Assembly (NCBI GenBank): GCA_017861355.1
Contig: JAGFXQ010000033.1
Coordinates: forward strand, 1 to 20,305
Length of the DNA stretch: 20,305 nt
Reading direction: 5' to 3'
Source: Bacillota bacterium
Lineage (GTDB): Bacteria; Bacillota; Clostridia; Lachnospirales; Lachnospiraceae
Numbering within the stretch: position 1 is the stretch's first letter; every line of letters begins with the position of its first letter. Made by a program: the position numbers and the translations under genes. The notes beneath the pieces were generated by a model. It worked only from the letters and a program-made list of their open reading frames with translations, made no database searches and was not told the DNA's origin. This document shows positions 1 to 7,652 of this stretch, one piece after another.

Positions 1-2198
1 CGTTCACATAGACCGGAATATCGATTTGACTCGTTCTTATTATCAATCATAAATTGAAGCATCGTGTCACTGCCAACGATTGTTACGCAGCTCTTTGCTC
101 TGGTAACTGCCGTATAGAGCAGATTACGGTTAAACAAAAGCTTTGGACCGTCGAGCAGTGGAAGGATGACTGCGGGATACTCGCTACCCTGGGATTTATG
201 AATGGTAACCGCATACGCCAGTTCCAGTTCATCCAGTTGGTTAAAACTATAATCGACAATTCGATTATCATCAAATTCCACCAGTAAATGTTCAGAGAAT
301 AGATTTATCTCTTTAATTTCCCCTGCATCTCCATTAAATATACCTGTTCCCGTCTGCGTAGTGATACCGAAGCTGTTCTTGATCTCCCAGGCGATCTGAT
401 AGTTATTCTTGATCTGCATCACTTTATCACCTTCGCGATAAATCGTCTCGTGATATTCTTTCTCACGCTTATCCTTAGCAGGAGGGTTCAACGACTGCTG
501 AAGTATCTGATTCAGTCTCTCAACTCCCAACTCACCTTTTCTCATCGGTGTGAGAACCTGAATATCGAATGGTGTGGCGTTCACATAATTGGGTAATTTG
601 TTCTTAATCAGATTAATCATAACTGCTGCAATTACATTTGATTCCTGTCTTTTTAAGAAGAAGAAATCTTTACTCTTGTTATCCAGCCGGATATGTTCAC
701 CATCATTGATCTTATGGGCATTTACGATAATGTCGCTGTCCGTTGCTTGGCGAAAGATCTTCGTCAGCTTAACTACATTAAAGCTATGGCTCTCAATAAT
801 GTCCTTCAACACATTACCCGGTCCGACACTGGGAAGCTGATTGACATCTCCAACCAAGATCAGTCTGGATCCTACCGACACTGCTTTTAACAATGCATGC
901 ATTAAGGTGATATCGACCATAGACATTTCATCTATAATTAACACGTCAGTTTCTAATGGATTGAGTTCATTACGCTCAAAGTTAAATTTGTTTTCCTGGT
1001 CCTCGGTCAGTTTCGAAAGCTCCAACAAACGATGTATTGTTTTTGCTTCATAACCGGTCGTTTCCGTCATTCTCTTTGCAGCTCTTCCTGTCGGTGCGGC
1101 CAGCAGAATATCCAGTCCCTCCGACTCAAAAAACTTAATGATGGTATTAATAATGGTCGTCTTACCGGTTCCGGGTCCTCCGGTTACGATTAGTAATCCG
1201 TTGCTTGCCGCCTCCATTACTGCGGTTCTTTGCTGTTCTTCCAGCTCTATCTCAAATTGCTCTTCTATCGCTGTGACTCTCTTTCGTACCGTCTCCGGCC
1301 GAACTTCATATCGGATATTCAGATCATGCAGCATTCTGGCCGAATTCAGTTCCATATAATAATAGATAGCTGAATAGATATGCTTCTCCTCACCGACATC
1401 CCTAATCATGATTTTCTTCTCAAAGGCAAGTGCTGTCAGCTGTCTTTGAATTGAATCCTCCTCCGATAGCAGAAGCGCTTTCCCTCTCTGAAGCAGATCC
1501 TTCTCCGGCAGATAGACATGCCCTTCGGAACTAGCCTGAAGCAGTGTGTACAGAATACCCGCCTTAACACGGTAGTCAGAATCATTGCCGATTCCAATCC
1601 TTTTAGCAATATCATCTGCTGTCTTAAAACCAACCCCTGCAATATCCTCGGCAAGACGATAAGGATTCTCTTTCAATATGTCATACATCCTCTGACCGTA
1701 TTCTGTATAGATTTTCACAGCCAGATTACCGGATATATTGTATTGCTGAAGAAACAACATAGCGCTGCGCATATCTCTCTTCTCTTCAAACTGACAGTAT
1801 ATTTCCCTCGCCATACGCGAGCTAATTCCCTTTATCTCAGCCAGACGTTCCGGCTCTTCTTCAATGATACGAAAGGTATCTTCCTTAAATTTCTTTACAA
1901 TTCTACCAGCCAATGCTTCACCGATGCCCTTAATTGCACCGGAACTGAGATAGCGTTCAATGGAATACAGATCCTCCGGTTCCTTTATGTCATAAGCCTC
2001 TATTATAAATTGCTGCCCATAGACAGGATGAGCGGTATAATCTCCGGTAAGATGTACAAATTCACCCTCACTGATAAATGGAAAGGTACCAACACAGGTC
2101 GTTTCTTCCTCTTCTGCATGAAGGCTTAAAACCGTGTATCCATTTTCATCGTTGCGATATATAATTCGAGAAATATATCCCTCTATAATCTCTGACAT
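1..2198 (-). CDS. recD2: RecD2-family ATP-dependent DNA helicase (3' end cut by window edge)
   Basis: Superfamily 1 5'-3' DNA helicase of the RecD2/YrrC type, which in Firmicutes works without RecBC in DNA repair and replication-fork maintenance. The frame is open for 732 codons from ATG 2198 to the left edge. Family lengths are about 720-750 aa, so only a few residues should be missing. Visible parts: an N-terminal domain starting MSEIIEGYISRI; helix-hairpin-helix-like segments around residues 88-125 and 185-200 (AGVGFKTADDIA); Walker A GGPGTGKTT at 340-348; Walker B with D423-E424 (IIDEMSMVD); and the C-terminal helicase motif TIHKSQGSEY at 665-674. The last visible residues, ending YSGLCE, fit the family's C-terminus. 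The start is fixed by GGAGG at 2204-2208, 5 nt upstream. It is the last gene of the minus-strand run, and its own promoter was not identified. Family assignment is confident; the repair role is known from homologues, not shown here. Confidence 0.95.
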   Translation of the reverse strand, partial: MSEIIEGYISRIIYRNDENGYTVLSLHAEEEETTCVGTFPFISEGEFVHLTGDYTAHPVYGQQFIIEAYDIKEPEDLYSIERYLSSGAIKGIGEALAGRIVKKFKEDTFRIIEEEPERLAEIKGISSRMAREIYCQFEEKRDMRSAMLFLQQYNISGNLAVKIYTEYGQRMYDILKENPYRLAEDIAGVGFKTADDIAKRIGIGNDSDYRVKAGILYTLLQASSEGHVYLPEKDLLQRGKALLLSEEDSIQRQLTALAFEKKIMIRDVGEEKHIYSAIYYYMELNSARMLHDLNIRYEVRPETVRKRVTAIEEQFEIELEEQQRTAVMEAASNGLLIVTGGPGTGKTTIINTIIKFFESEGLDILLAAPTGRAAKRMTETTGYEAKTIHRLLELSKLTEDQENKFNFERNELNPLETDVLIIDEMSMVDITLMHALLKAVSVGSRLILVGDVNQLPSVGPGNVLKDIIESHSFNVVKLTKIFRQATDSDIIVNAHKINDGEHIRLDNKSKDFFFLKRQESNVIAAVMINLIKNKLPNYVNATPFDIQVLTPMRKGELGVERLNQILQQSLNPPAKDKREKEYHETIYREGDKVMQIKNNYQIAWEIKNSFGITTQTGTGIFNGDAGEIKEINLFSEHLLVEFDDNRIVDYSFNQLDELELAYAVTIHKSQGSEYPAVILPLLDGPKLLFNRNLLYTAVTRAKSCVTIVGSDTMLQFMIDNKNESNRYSGLCE

Positions 2199-2353
2199 AC
2201 TTACCTCCATGCTGATTTCTATTCTACAAAGAAAATGTCATTCCAACTAAATCCTCAAAATGTGGACTCAGTATGAAATGACATAATTGGTCTTTCTAAT
2301 ATCGATACTATATATAATTATTATTCCATCTTCTCAGCCATGAGCCTATGTAA

Positions 2354-2689
2354 TTATGAGTTACGTTTCATGGAATCATACAACATCTGTGCGATACCGA
2401 TACTTCCATTTTCAGTAGCTTTTCCCGCATATTCTTCATATAACTTATCTCCAAACTGTGCGAGATAATCATTTTCCTTATCTTCATCCTTCATCACAGT
2501 CTTCTCCATCCCTTTAAATACCTGTTCCATCAGATAAGATTCGAAAGACTTACATGCCTCCATTAATTCCTCATCCGATGCATTTTCGCTATTCTTCAGA
2601 GTGGATTCCAAGCCGGAGGCTTTTGAGGATTTATTCATATAATTCGCGGCAATAGAATTGATTGAGTTCGATCCAACCGACATATCCAT
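2354..2689 (-). CDS. flgJ: Rod-binding protein, FlgJ N-terminal domain type
   Basis: Small 111-aa protein matching the rod-binding domain found at the N-terminus of FlgJ. The core runs from about residue 38 to 105, with EELMEACKSFESYLMEQVFKGM and FGDKLYEEYAG (split here by intervening sequence) as the recognisable motifs. In Proteobacteria FlgJ adds a C-terminal muramidase that opens peptidoglycan for the rod. That half is absent, as is common in Firmicutes and spirochaetes, so a separate hydrolase would be needed. The first ~35 residues are Ser/Asn-rich and look disordered. AGGAG at 2700-2704 lies 10 nt before ATG 2689, which favours this start over the second ATG at 2683. It follows flgG by 18 nt and is the last gene of the mreB-flagellar run. 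The role in capping or stabilising rod assembly is inferred from the family. Confidence 0.85.
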   Translation of the reverse strand: MDMSVGSNSINSIAANYMNKSSKASGLESTLKNSENASDEELMEACKSFESYLMEQVFKGMEKTVMKDEDKENDYLAQFGDKLYEEYAGKATENGSIGIAQMLYDSMKRNS

Positions 2690-2707
2690 AATAGCTCAGC
2701 TCCTATT

Positions 2708-3520
2708 CTATCTTAAATTATTCGCCTGCTGCAGCATCTCATCGGACGCTGTAATTATCTTAGAATTCATCTCATATGCTCGCTGTGCGACAATCAAATT
2801 AACCATCTCATCTACTGCTTGAACGTTGGAGCTTTCCAGATACCCCTGACGAATTCTGCTCTGGGTGAGTGCCATGTCCGTCGATTCTAAGCGGGCAGCT
2901 CCTGAGGCATCCGATTCTTTCAGTAAACTGTTAGAACCTTTATCCAAACCGGAGGGATTATTAAACTGCGCAATACCAATCTTAATTCCAATCGGTGATG
3001 CAGATCCGGTCTCATCGGGATAACATAACTCTCCCTGTTCATTGATCGTGATGTCGGTAGCAGTATACTGATCCTCTATGACAATGGGCTGTCCCTCGGT
3101 ATCAAGCACCGGATTACCATCTGAATTAGCAAGGGTAACCCCGTTCGGACCTACGGTTAACAGGAACGAACCATTTCTGGTATATGCTGTTCCCCCATCC
3201 TGTGTCTGCACCATGAAGAAACCGCTTCCTTCGAGAGCAAGGTCAAAGTCATTGCCTGTCTCGGTTAAGGTTCCCTGGGTATATTGTGAGGTTATTGCAG
3301 AATTACGTACACCAAGTCCTACCTGAATCCCGTAGGGTTTAGCATCTCCATTATTATCCGTGGATTTTCCCTGTATCGTTTGATAAAGCAGGGATTTGAA
3401 TTCTGCTGATTCCTTCTTAAAACCAACTGTATTTATATTAGCTAAATTATTAGAAATCGTATCTACATTGGTCTGCTGTGAAATCATACCGGACGCTGCT
3501 GTCCACAAAGATCTCATCAT
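2708..3520 (-). CDS. flgG: Flagellar basal-body rod protein FlgG (distal rod type)
   Basis: 270-aa axial protein of the flagellar rod, exported by the flagellar type III apparatus and polymerised outside the membrane. The N-terminal rod signature is clear: LWTAASGMISQQTN, then SNNLANINTVGFKKE at about residues 22-36. The C-terminal pairing helix AYEMNSKIITASDEMLQQA is also present, as is the internal EGSGFFMVQ motif of the FlgE/F/G family. A longer reading from TTG 3526 is possible, but AGGAGG at 3529-3534 would then be only 2 nt away. It sits 8 nt before ATG 3520, so that start is chosen. It lies 37 nt after the flgF-like gene and 18 nt before flgJ, so one transcript is likely. The arrangement resembles B. 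subtilis mbl-flhO-flhP, and this gene corresponds to flhP. Confidence 0.93.
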   Translation of the reverse strand: MMRSLWTAASGMISQQTNVDTISNNLANINTVGFKKESAEFKSLLYQTIQGKSTDNNGDAKPYGIQVGLGVRNSAITSQYTQGTLTETGNDFDLALEGSGFFMVQTQDGGTAYTRNGSFLLTVGPNGVTLANSDGNPVLDTEGQPIVIEDQYTATDITINEQGELCYPDETGSASPIGIKIGIAQFNNPSGLDKGSNSLLKESDASGAARLESTDMALTQSRIRQGYLESSNVQAVDEMVNLIVAQRAYEMNSKIITASDEMLQQANNLR

Positions 3521-3557
3521 ATGCAATTCCTCCTGTTATTGATCCTTAGAATCAACT

Positions 3558-4331
3558 CTAAACTTTACCTACTGAATTTGCAGCAAGCTCCAATGTACCA
3601 TCAATCGATTTAATTATCTTCTGATTTGCTTCATAGGCTCTGGTAATAGAAATCATCTCTACCATCTCGGATACTACGTTAACATTGGACTGCTCTGTAA
3701 AACCTTGTCTTACCAAAGCATTACTGTTGGCTTCTGTTGCTCCCTCCAGTGCTTGGTATCTTGTATCTCCCTGCTTGGTTAAGTAATCATAGTCTTCAAA
3801 ATCCACGATTTTGAGTGTATCAACATAGACACCATCGGCGTATACCCCTCCGGTTGTATCGATCACAACCGCTGCTGCATCGGTGGGTATTTGTATCTCT
3901 CCGCCTTCACCCATCAGGTGATTTCCATCCTCGTCCACGATGTAACCATCCTTGGTCATGGTAAATGAACCATTTCGTGTGTATTGTGTACTTACATTTC
4001 CAGCTTTATCTGTCACCGACACTGCAAAGAAACCTTTGCCCTCTAAGGCCAAATCATAGGTCTTGGAGGTCTGTCTTAACGATCCTTGTCCATAATCGGT
4101 ATACACCTCACCGAGCTTTACGCCCATGCTCATACGACCAATCGGGTGATCATTAAAGGCTTCGGAGGCATCTTTGATTTTTAACGTCAACATCTGGTCA
4201 AAGGCTTGGCTTGTTACGCTCTCTTCCTTATACCCGACAGAAGCTGAATTTGCAAGATTATTTGCGATGATATCCAGCCTTTTTTGCTCGTTCGCCATTC
4301 CGGTATAAGCTGTATATAATCCCTTTACCAT
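3558..4331 (-). CDS. flgF: Flagellar rod protein, FlgF/FlgG family (FlhO-like)
   Basis: 257-aa paralogue of the neighbouring FlgG. It has the N-terminal signature GLYTAYTGMANEQKRL and IIANNLANSASVGYKEE, the central EGKGFFAVSV motif and the C-terminal helix RAYEANQKIIKSIDGTL. Proteins of this family stack as rod subunits below the hook. The frame can be read upstream to 4376, but that adds a poorly conserved hydrophobic stretch. A ribosome site GAGG at 4340-4343 is 8 nt before ATG 4331, where family similarity begins, so 4331 is used. It is the first flagellar gene after mreB, separated by a 246-nt spacer full of inverted repeats. Whether it is functionally FlgF or a second FlgG cannot be decided from sequence alone; position and divergence favour FlgF/FlhO. 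Confidence 0.88.
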   Translation of the reverse strand: MVKGLYTAYTGMANEQKRLDIIANNLANSASVGYKEESVTSQAFDQMLTLKIKDASEAFNDHPIGRMSMGVKLGEVYTDYGQGSLRQTSKTYDLALEGKGFFAVSVTDKAGNVSTQYTRNGSFTMTKDGYIVDEDGNHLMGEGGEIQIPTDAAAVVIDTTGGVYADGVYVDTLKIVDFEDYDYLTKQGDTRYQALEGATEANSNALVRQGFTEQSNVNVVSEMVEMISITRAYEANQKIIKSIDGTLELAANSVGKV

Positions 4332-4421
4332 ACCATCAACCTCTTTCCTGCAAAACAAAAATAATAATCGTAACATAAAAACATCTATTAGTTTATCTTT
4401 GAGAATGCATAATTCATACCT

Positions 4422-4434
4422 CAGTTCTTTCCAT
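4422..4434. repeat. 13-nt direct repeat, distal copy (partner at 4540-4552)
   Basis: The sequence CAGTTCTTTCCAT occurs exactly here and again at 4540-4552. The two copies bracket about 105 bp that contain a long hairpin. The pair may be the footprint of a small inserted element or paired binding sites. No gene is encoded between them. Confidence 0.6.
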
Positions 4435-4502
4435 TAATTAAGTATTACCTGCCCTTTGAATAAGTTTGTGCCGAGGAAGACGCAGGCACTTTGCCACTAC
4501 CT

Positions 4503-4549
4503 GAAAGAACAAGGAGTTCGCACCACTGTGCGTACTTCGCAGTTCTTTC
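4503..4549. repeat. Long imperfect inverted repeat downstream of mreB
   Basis: GAAAGAAC at 4503-4510 pairs with GTTCTTTC at 4542-4549. Inside it, positions 4513-4523 pair with 4528-4538 around the loop CACT, with one mismatch and a wobble. The result is an almost continuous stem. It lies in the 246-nt mreB-flgF spacer. There is no T-run on the mreB-sense strand directly after it, so it is not a classical intrinsic terminator. It could be an RNA processing or stability element, a partial attenuator or a mobile-element remnant. Confidence 0.6.
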
Positions 4550-4550
4550 C

Positions 4551-4578
4551 ATGTAAATTAGCTATAGCTAATTTACAT
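4551..4578. repeat. Perfect 28-bp palindrome touching the mreB stop codon
   Basis: Positions 4551-4578 read identically on both strands; the half-site is ATGTAAATTAGCTA. The palindrome shares one base with the TAA stop of mreB (4578-4580) and is followed 1 bp on its other side by the hairpin at 4503-4549. In RNA it would give an AT-rich stem of about 12 bp. No U-run follows. Dyad binding site or 3'-end stabiliser are both possible. Confidence 0.75.
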
Positions 4579-5567
4579 TAGTCTCTTTTACCAGCCAAAA
4601 ATTCCACGAATTTACCGGTTCCGATTGCTACTGCTGTCATCGGATCCTCTGCAGTCATCGTTGTAATTCCTGTCTTTTCTTCAATCAACTCTTCCAGTCC
4701 ATACAGTAAGCAGCCACCGCCGGTTAAGACGATACCTCTGTCTGCGATATCTGCTGCCAATTCCGGAGGAGTCTTCTCAAGCACGCTATGAACGGCTTCT
4801 ACGATCTGAGAGGTAGTTTCTTTTAATGCTTCCTCTGTCTCTTCGGAGGTAACTGCAATCGTCTTAGGAAGACCGGTTACAAGGTTACGTCCTCGAACCT
4901 CCATAGATACGGATTCCGGTCTGCGGAATGCAGAACCGATTTTTATCTTGATATCCTCTGCGGTTCTTTCACCAATCAGAAGATTATGCTTCTTTCTCAT
5001 ATAACGAACAATCGCATCATCAAAGTCATCTCCGGCAATCTTAACGGACGTACTTACTACGGTGCCTCCAAGAGAGATAACTGCGATATCTGTTGTTCCG
5101 CCACCGATATCAACGATCATATTGCCACAGGGTCTGGAGATATCAATACCTGCACCAATTGCAGCTGCAATCGGTTCCTCGATGATATGAACATCTCTTG
5201 CTCCTGCTGCATAGGTTGCATCTTCTACTGCCTTCTTCTCAACCTCAGTTACACCACTGGGTACACAGACACTGATGATGGGTTTACGGAATCTCTGTCT
5301 GCCGACCGCCTTCTGGATAAAGTATTTGAGCATCTTCTCAGTAACTGTATAATCCGAGATAACGCCTTGTCTTAACGGACGAACTGCAACGATATTTCCT
5401 GGTGTTCTACCAAGCATTAATCTTGCTTCCTCACCAATTGCTTTAATCTTATTGGAGTCTCTGTCAAAAGCCACAACCGATGGCTCCTTTAGCACTACTC
5501 CCTTACCCTTTATATAAACTAATACGCTGGCCGTACCCAAATCAATACCGATATCACTACCTAACAT
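4578..5567 (-). CDS. mreB: Rod shape-determining protein, MreB/Mbl family
   Basis: 329-aa bacterial actin that polymerises under the membrane and directs the elongasome. ATP-binding elements are intact: phosphate 1 DIGIDLGTAS at 5-14, phosphate 2 IVDIGGGTTD at 151-160, and the adenosine motif GIVLTGGGCLLYGL at 278-291. GERTAEDIKIKIGSA (199-213) and EKTPPELAADI (264-274) are also family hallmarks. The sequence is as close to MreB as to Mbl. The flagellar genes just downstream copy the B. subtilis mbl-flhO-flhP order, so it may be the mbl counterpart. AAAGGAG at 5574-5580 is 6 nt before ATG 5567. A sigma-A promoter at 5715-5743 drives it with an approximately 140-nt leader. Family certain; MreB-versus-Mbl naming uncertain. 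Confidence 0.95.
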   Translation of the reverse strand: MLGSDIGIDLGTASVLVYIKGKGVVLKEPSVVAFDRDSNKIKAIGEEARLMLGRTPGNIVAVRPLRQGVISDYTVTEKMLKYFIQKAVGRQRFRKPIISVCVPSGVTEVEKKAVEDATYAAGARDVHIIEEPIAAAIGAGIDISRPCGNMIVDIGGGTTDIAVISLGGTVVSTSVKIAGDDFDDAIVRYMRKKHNLLIGERTAEDIKIKIGSAFRRPESVSMEVRGRNLVTGLPKTIAVTSEETEEALKETTSQIVEAVHSVLEKTPPELAADIADRGIVLTGGGCLLYGLEELIEEKTGITTMTAEDPMTAVAIGTGKFVEFLAGKRD

Positions 5568-5714
5568 AATTAACTCCTTTCCTTTTCATGAAGTCTCATG
5601 AACAAGTAACTTTCCTCTTATTATTGATCCCGACGAATTCGAGATTATTTGTATATTTATTATTCTATCCTATATTTTTTTCCAAACTTCGGCAACTTAA
5701 ACATATACGTATAT

Positions 5715-5743
5715 ATTATATATGCTTTTATCGCATTTATCAA
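5715..5743 (-). promoter_or_regulatory. Sigma-A promoter of mreB
   Basis: Minus-strand TTGATA (5738-5743), a 17-bp spacer and TATAAT (5715-5720). The predicted start of transcription is near 5708, giving a leader of about 140 nt before mreB. Confidence 0.8.
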
Positions 5744-5763
5744 AGGTTATTTTAAAAACTTAA

Positions 5764-5790
5764 GTTTTGCGACAAAGATCGATGCAAAAC
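5764..5790. promoter_or_regulatory. Inverted repeat between divergent promoters, candidate operator
   Basis: GTTTTGC (5764-5770) and GCAAAAC (5784-5790) form a 7-bp dyad with a 13-nt centre. The dyad lies between the -35 box of mreB (5738-5743) and that of the plus-strand gene (5796-5801). Position suggests a regulator site, but no regulator is identified. Confidence 0.4.
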
Positions 5791-5795
5791 AAGGG

Positions 5796-5824
5796 TTGAG
5801 GAATAGTTACAAATAACTTATAAT
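5796..5824 (+). promoter_or_regulatory. Sigma-A promoter of the 170-aa membrane protein gene
   Basis: TTGAGG (5796-5801), a 17-bp spacer and TATAAT (5819-5824). The predicted transcript start is near 5831, about 55 nt before the ATG at 5886. Confidence 0.75.
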
Positions 5825-5885
5825 TAATCTAAACATCAACGCTGGACGCTAATGTACCAGATCAATACATCAAAAGGAGAGCTTC

Positions 5886-6398
5886 ATGAACGAAAAGGCA
5901 GCCATAATGAAAAACGAAATACGAGTTGTTGCTAATCACAGAGCGTTAATGATCAGTAAATGGATTCTATCCTTTGCCTTACTGTTCGTGGCTCTTTATC
6001 TTGGAATTCTGAGGTTTCCTATTTCACCCTTATATATTCTGCTGTTTCTGATTTTTCTTCCTCCGATCTTATCCTCTGCTGCAAAAGATTACAGCAAGAA
6101 AAGTCAGAACAAAGTATTACTTGCAATTGTGCAGGATGATCCCTTCCTGCTTAATACTATAAAAACCAAATACAAATATACAAAGCTTCGCTATATTACT
6201 AACTCCGCCTCATATTTGGTCAGTCTTTTTATGATTAGTCTCTGGCAGTATAATTATAGTCACCAATATTACCTTGCGGATTATCTAAAATCAATTCCGA
6301 TCACGCTTCTCGCATCCAGTCTTATGATCCGGTTACTAGTAATACTATTATACCGTTTAAAGCTTCCATATGATCTTTCCAACAATAAAGTTGGGTAA
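5886..6398 (+). CDS. Small multi-pass membrane protein of unknown function
   Basis: 170-aa protein not recognised as any named family. Four hydrophobic segments are visible at about residues 22-42, 45-65, 108-127 and 137-158. Between segments 2 and 3 lies a basic, Lys-rich stretch, KDYSKKSQNKVLLAIVQDD and onward, probably cytoplasmic. The N-terminal ~20 residues are hydrophilic and there is no cleavable signal peptide. AAGGAG at 5874-5879 is 6 nt before ATG 5886, and a good promoter sits at 5796-5824, so the gene is real and expressed on its own. It is divergent from mreB and convergent with the ABC permease gene, 75 nt beyond its stop; no terminator was recognised in that gap. A second in-frame ATG at codon 8 is less well placed. 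Function cannot be inferred; proximity to mreB may or may not matter. Confidence 0.8.
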   Translation: MNEKAAIMKNEIRVVANHRALMISKWILSFALLFVALYLGILRFPISPLYILLFLIFLPPILSSAAKDYSKKSQNKVLLAIVQDDPFLLNTIKTKYKYTKLRYITNSASYLVSLFMISLWQYNYSHQYYLADYLKSIPITLLASSLMIRLLVILLYRLKLPYDLSNNKVG

Positions 6399-6473
6399 TA
6401 CACTTTTACAACTATATATCGGCATATTTTTATTGAAGGATAAGCTTAATTAATAAGAAAATACTTCTAATAA

Positions 6474-7652
6474 TTATTCGCTCCTTAAAGCATCGATCGG
6501 ATTCAGCTTTGCTGCTTTACGTGCAGGCAGATATCCGAATAGGATTCCAATGCCTACCGAGATGCAAAAAGCAGATACCATGCTGCTTGTCGTCGGCATT
6601 GCATTTATCTTCAGCAGTTTGCCACCTTCTATCGTTAATACCGTTCCAAGTGCAATTCCCAGAGCGCCCCCGATTGTGCTGGTTGCTCCGGCTTCCAGTA
6701 CAAATTGCCGCATAATATCTCTGTGTTTTGCTCCCAGGGATTTACGGATACCGATCTCCTTGATTCTCTCTGATACAGAGACAAGCATAATATTCATAAT
6801 TCCAACACCTGCAACCACCAGTGATATTCCTGCTATTCCTGCAATCATGGATGTCAGGATGGACATCTCCCCATCGATTGCTTTCAGCATATCCACCATA
6901 TTACTTACGTTATAAGCTTTGGTATCGCGGAAGGTATGAAAGAGATATTCTTTGATCTTATTCGTCTCGGAGGAAACCTGTGCCCTGTCCTTAATAAAGA
7001 ATTCATAAGAGCTTACACTTCCGAAGCCGTATAGCCTTGCTGCTGTTGTATAAGGAATATAGAGGCAATTATCTGAAGACCATTCTGAGGAATCCGAAGA
7101 TTGTTTCAGAATGCCAATGATTTGCAGCTCTTCTCCATTCAGACTCAGCGTATCGCCATTCTTCGCATTTCCCCCAAATAGTCTTTGATTAACATAGCTT
7201 CCTATCACACATACCTTCTGTTGCGTCGACATGTCGGAATAACTGAAGGTACGTCCTGTCTCGGTTTCCTTTTTGATCAATTGTGTATAATACTCATCTA
7301 CACCTTTCATGGATGAATTTTCGATTTTCTCACCATTTTTATAAATGGTTCCCTGAAAGAAAACCGTTGGTGTTACTCCCTTTATCGCAATACTATGATC
7401 CTTTGCATATTGGTACATATCTGCTTCCGTTAGCATCATATTTCCATTTCTGCCATTTATGGTAACACTGACATTATTAATTCCCATATCTGCATAGGAA
7501 TCCAACATGTTGGTATAAAAGCCTTGCATCAGGCTGACCAGCAGAATTACCGAGGCAACTCCGATGATCATACCAAGCATGGTTAAAAAGGATCGCATAC
7601 GGTTTTTAATAATATTACCCCATACTATTTTCAACGTCTGCCATATTGTCAT
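6474..7652 (-). CDS. MacB/FtsX-type ABC transporter permease
   Basis: 392-aa membrane subunit of a type VII (MacB/LolCE-like) ABC system, which moves material by mechanotransmission rather than through a classical pore. Layout: a first transmembrane helix near residues 20-45 (MLGMIIGVASVILLVSLMQG), a large extracytoplasmic MacB-periplasmic-core-like domain to about 240, then three helices at the C-terminus. The coupling motif SERIKEIGIRKSLGAK lies after the second helix, and the end motif PARKAAKLNPIDALRSE is typical. The frame extends upstream to 7742, but AAAGGAG at 7660-7666 is 7 nt before ATG 7652, where the conserved MTIWQTLKIVW begins. It overlaps the ATPase gene by 38 nt, implying translational coupling. 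Substrate unknown. Confidence 0.92.
   Translation of the reverse strand: MTIWQTLKIVWGNIIKNRMRSFLTMLGMIIGVASVILLVSLMQGFYTNMLDSYADMGINNVSVTINGRNGNMMLTEADMYQYAKDHSIAIKGVTPTVFFQGTIYKNGEKIENSSMKGVDEYYTQLIKKETETGRTFSYSDMSTQQKVCVIGSYVNQRLFGGNAKNGDTLSLNGEELQIIGILKQSSDSSEWSSDNCLYIPYTTAARLYGFGSVSSYEFFIKDRAQVSSETNKIKEYLFHTFRDTKAYNVSNMVDMLKAIDGEMSILTSMIAGIAGISLVVAGVGIMNIMLVSVSERIKEIGIRKSLGAKHRDIMRQFVLEAGATSTIGGALGIALGTVLTIEGGKLLKINAMPTTSSMVSAFCISVGIGILFGYLPARKAAKLNPIDALRSE

Larger units (their letters stand above)
5568..5885. other. Divergent regulatory region between mreB and the membrane-protein gene
   Basis: This 318-nt AT-rich stretch has no credible gene. It holds the mreB leader (5568 to about 5708), two divergent sigma-A promoters and, between their -35 boxes, an inverted repeat. 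Each promoter has a 17-bp spacer. Confidence 0.7.

Noticed and set aside
1518..2129. A 203-codon plus-strand open frame opposite recD2
   Set aside because: The minus-strand frame encodes a clear RecD2 with conserved motifs; the plus-strand product is Ile/Phe/Cys-rich, has no good ribosome site and resembles no family.
2235..2284. Inverted repeat ATGTCATT/AATGACAT between recD2 and flgJ, considered as a terminator
   Set aside because: The arms are only 8 bp with a 34-nt centre, and no T-run follows on either strand.
3521..3526. TTG 3526 as the flgG start
   Set aside because: The AGGAGG site would be only 2 nt away, whereas ATG 3520 has ideal 8-nt spacing.
4986..5375. A 129-codon plus-strand open frame opposite mreB
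   Set aside because: It is antisense to conserved MreB sequence, with an Asn/Cys/Ser-rich product typical of a shadow frame.
6399..6473. Convergent intergenic gap searched for a bidirectional terminator
   Set aside because: Only very short AT-rich dyads are present; none supports a terminator call.
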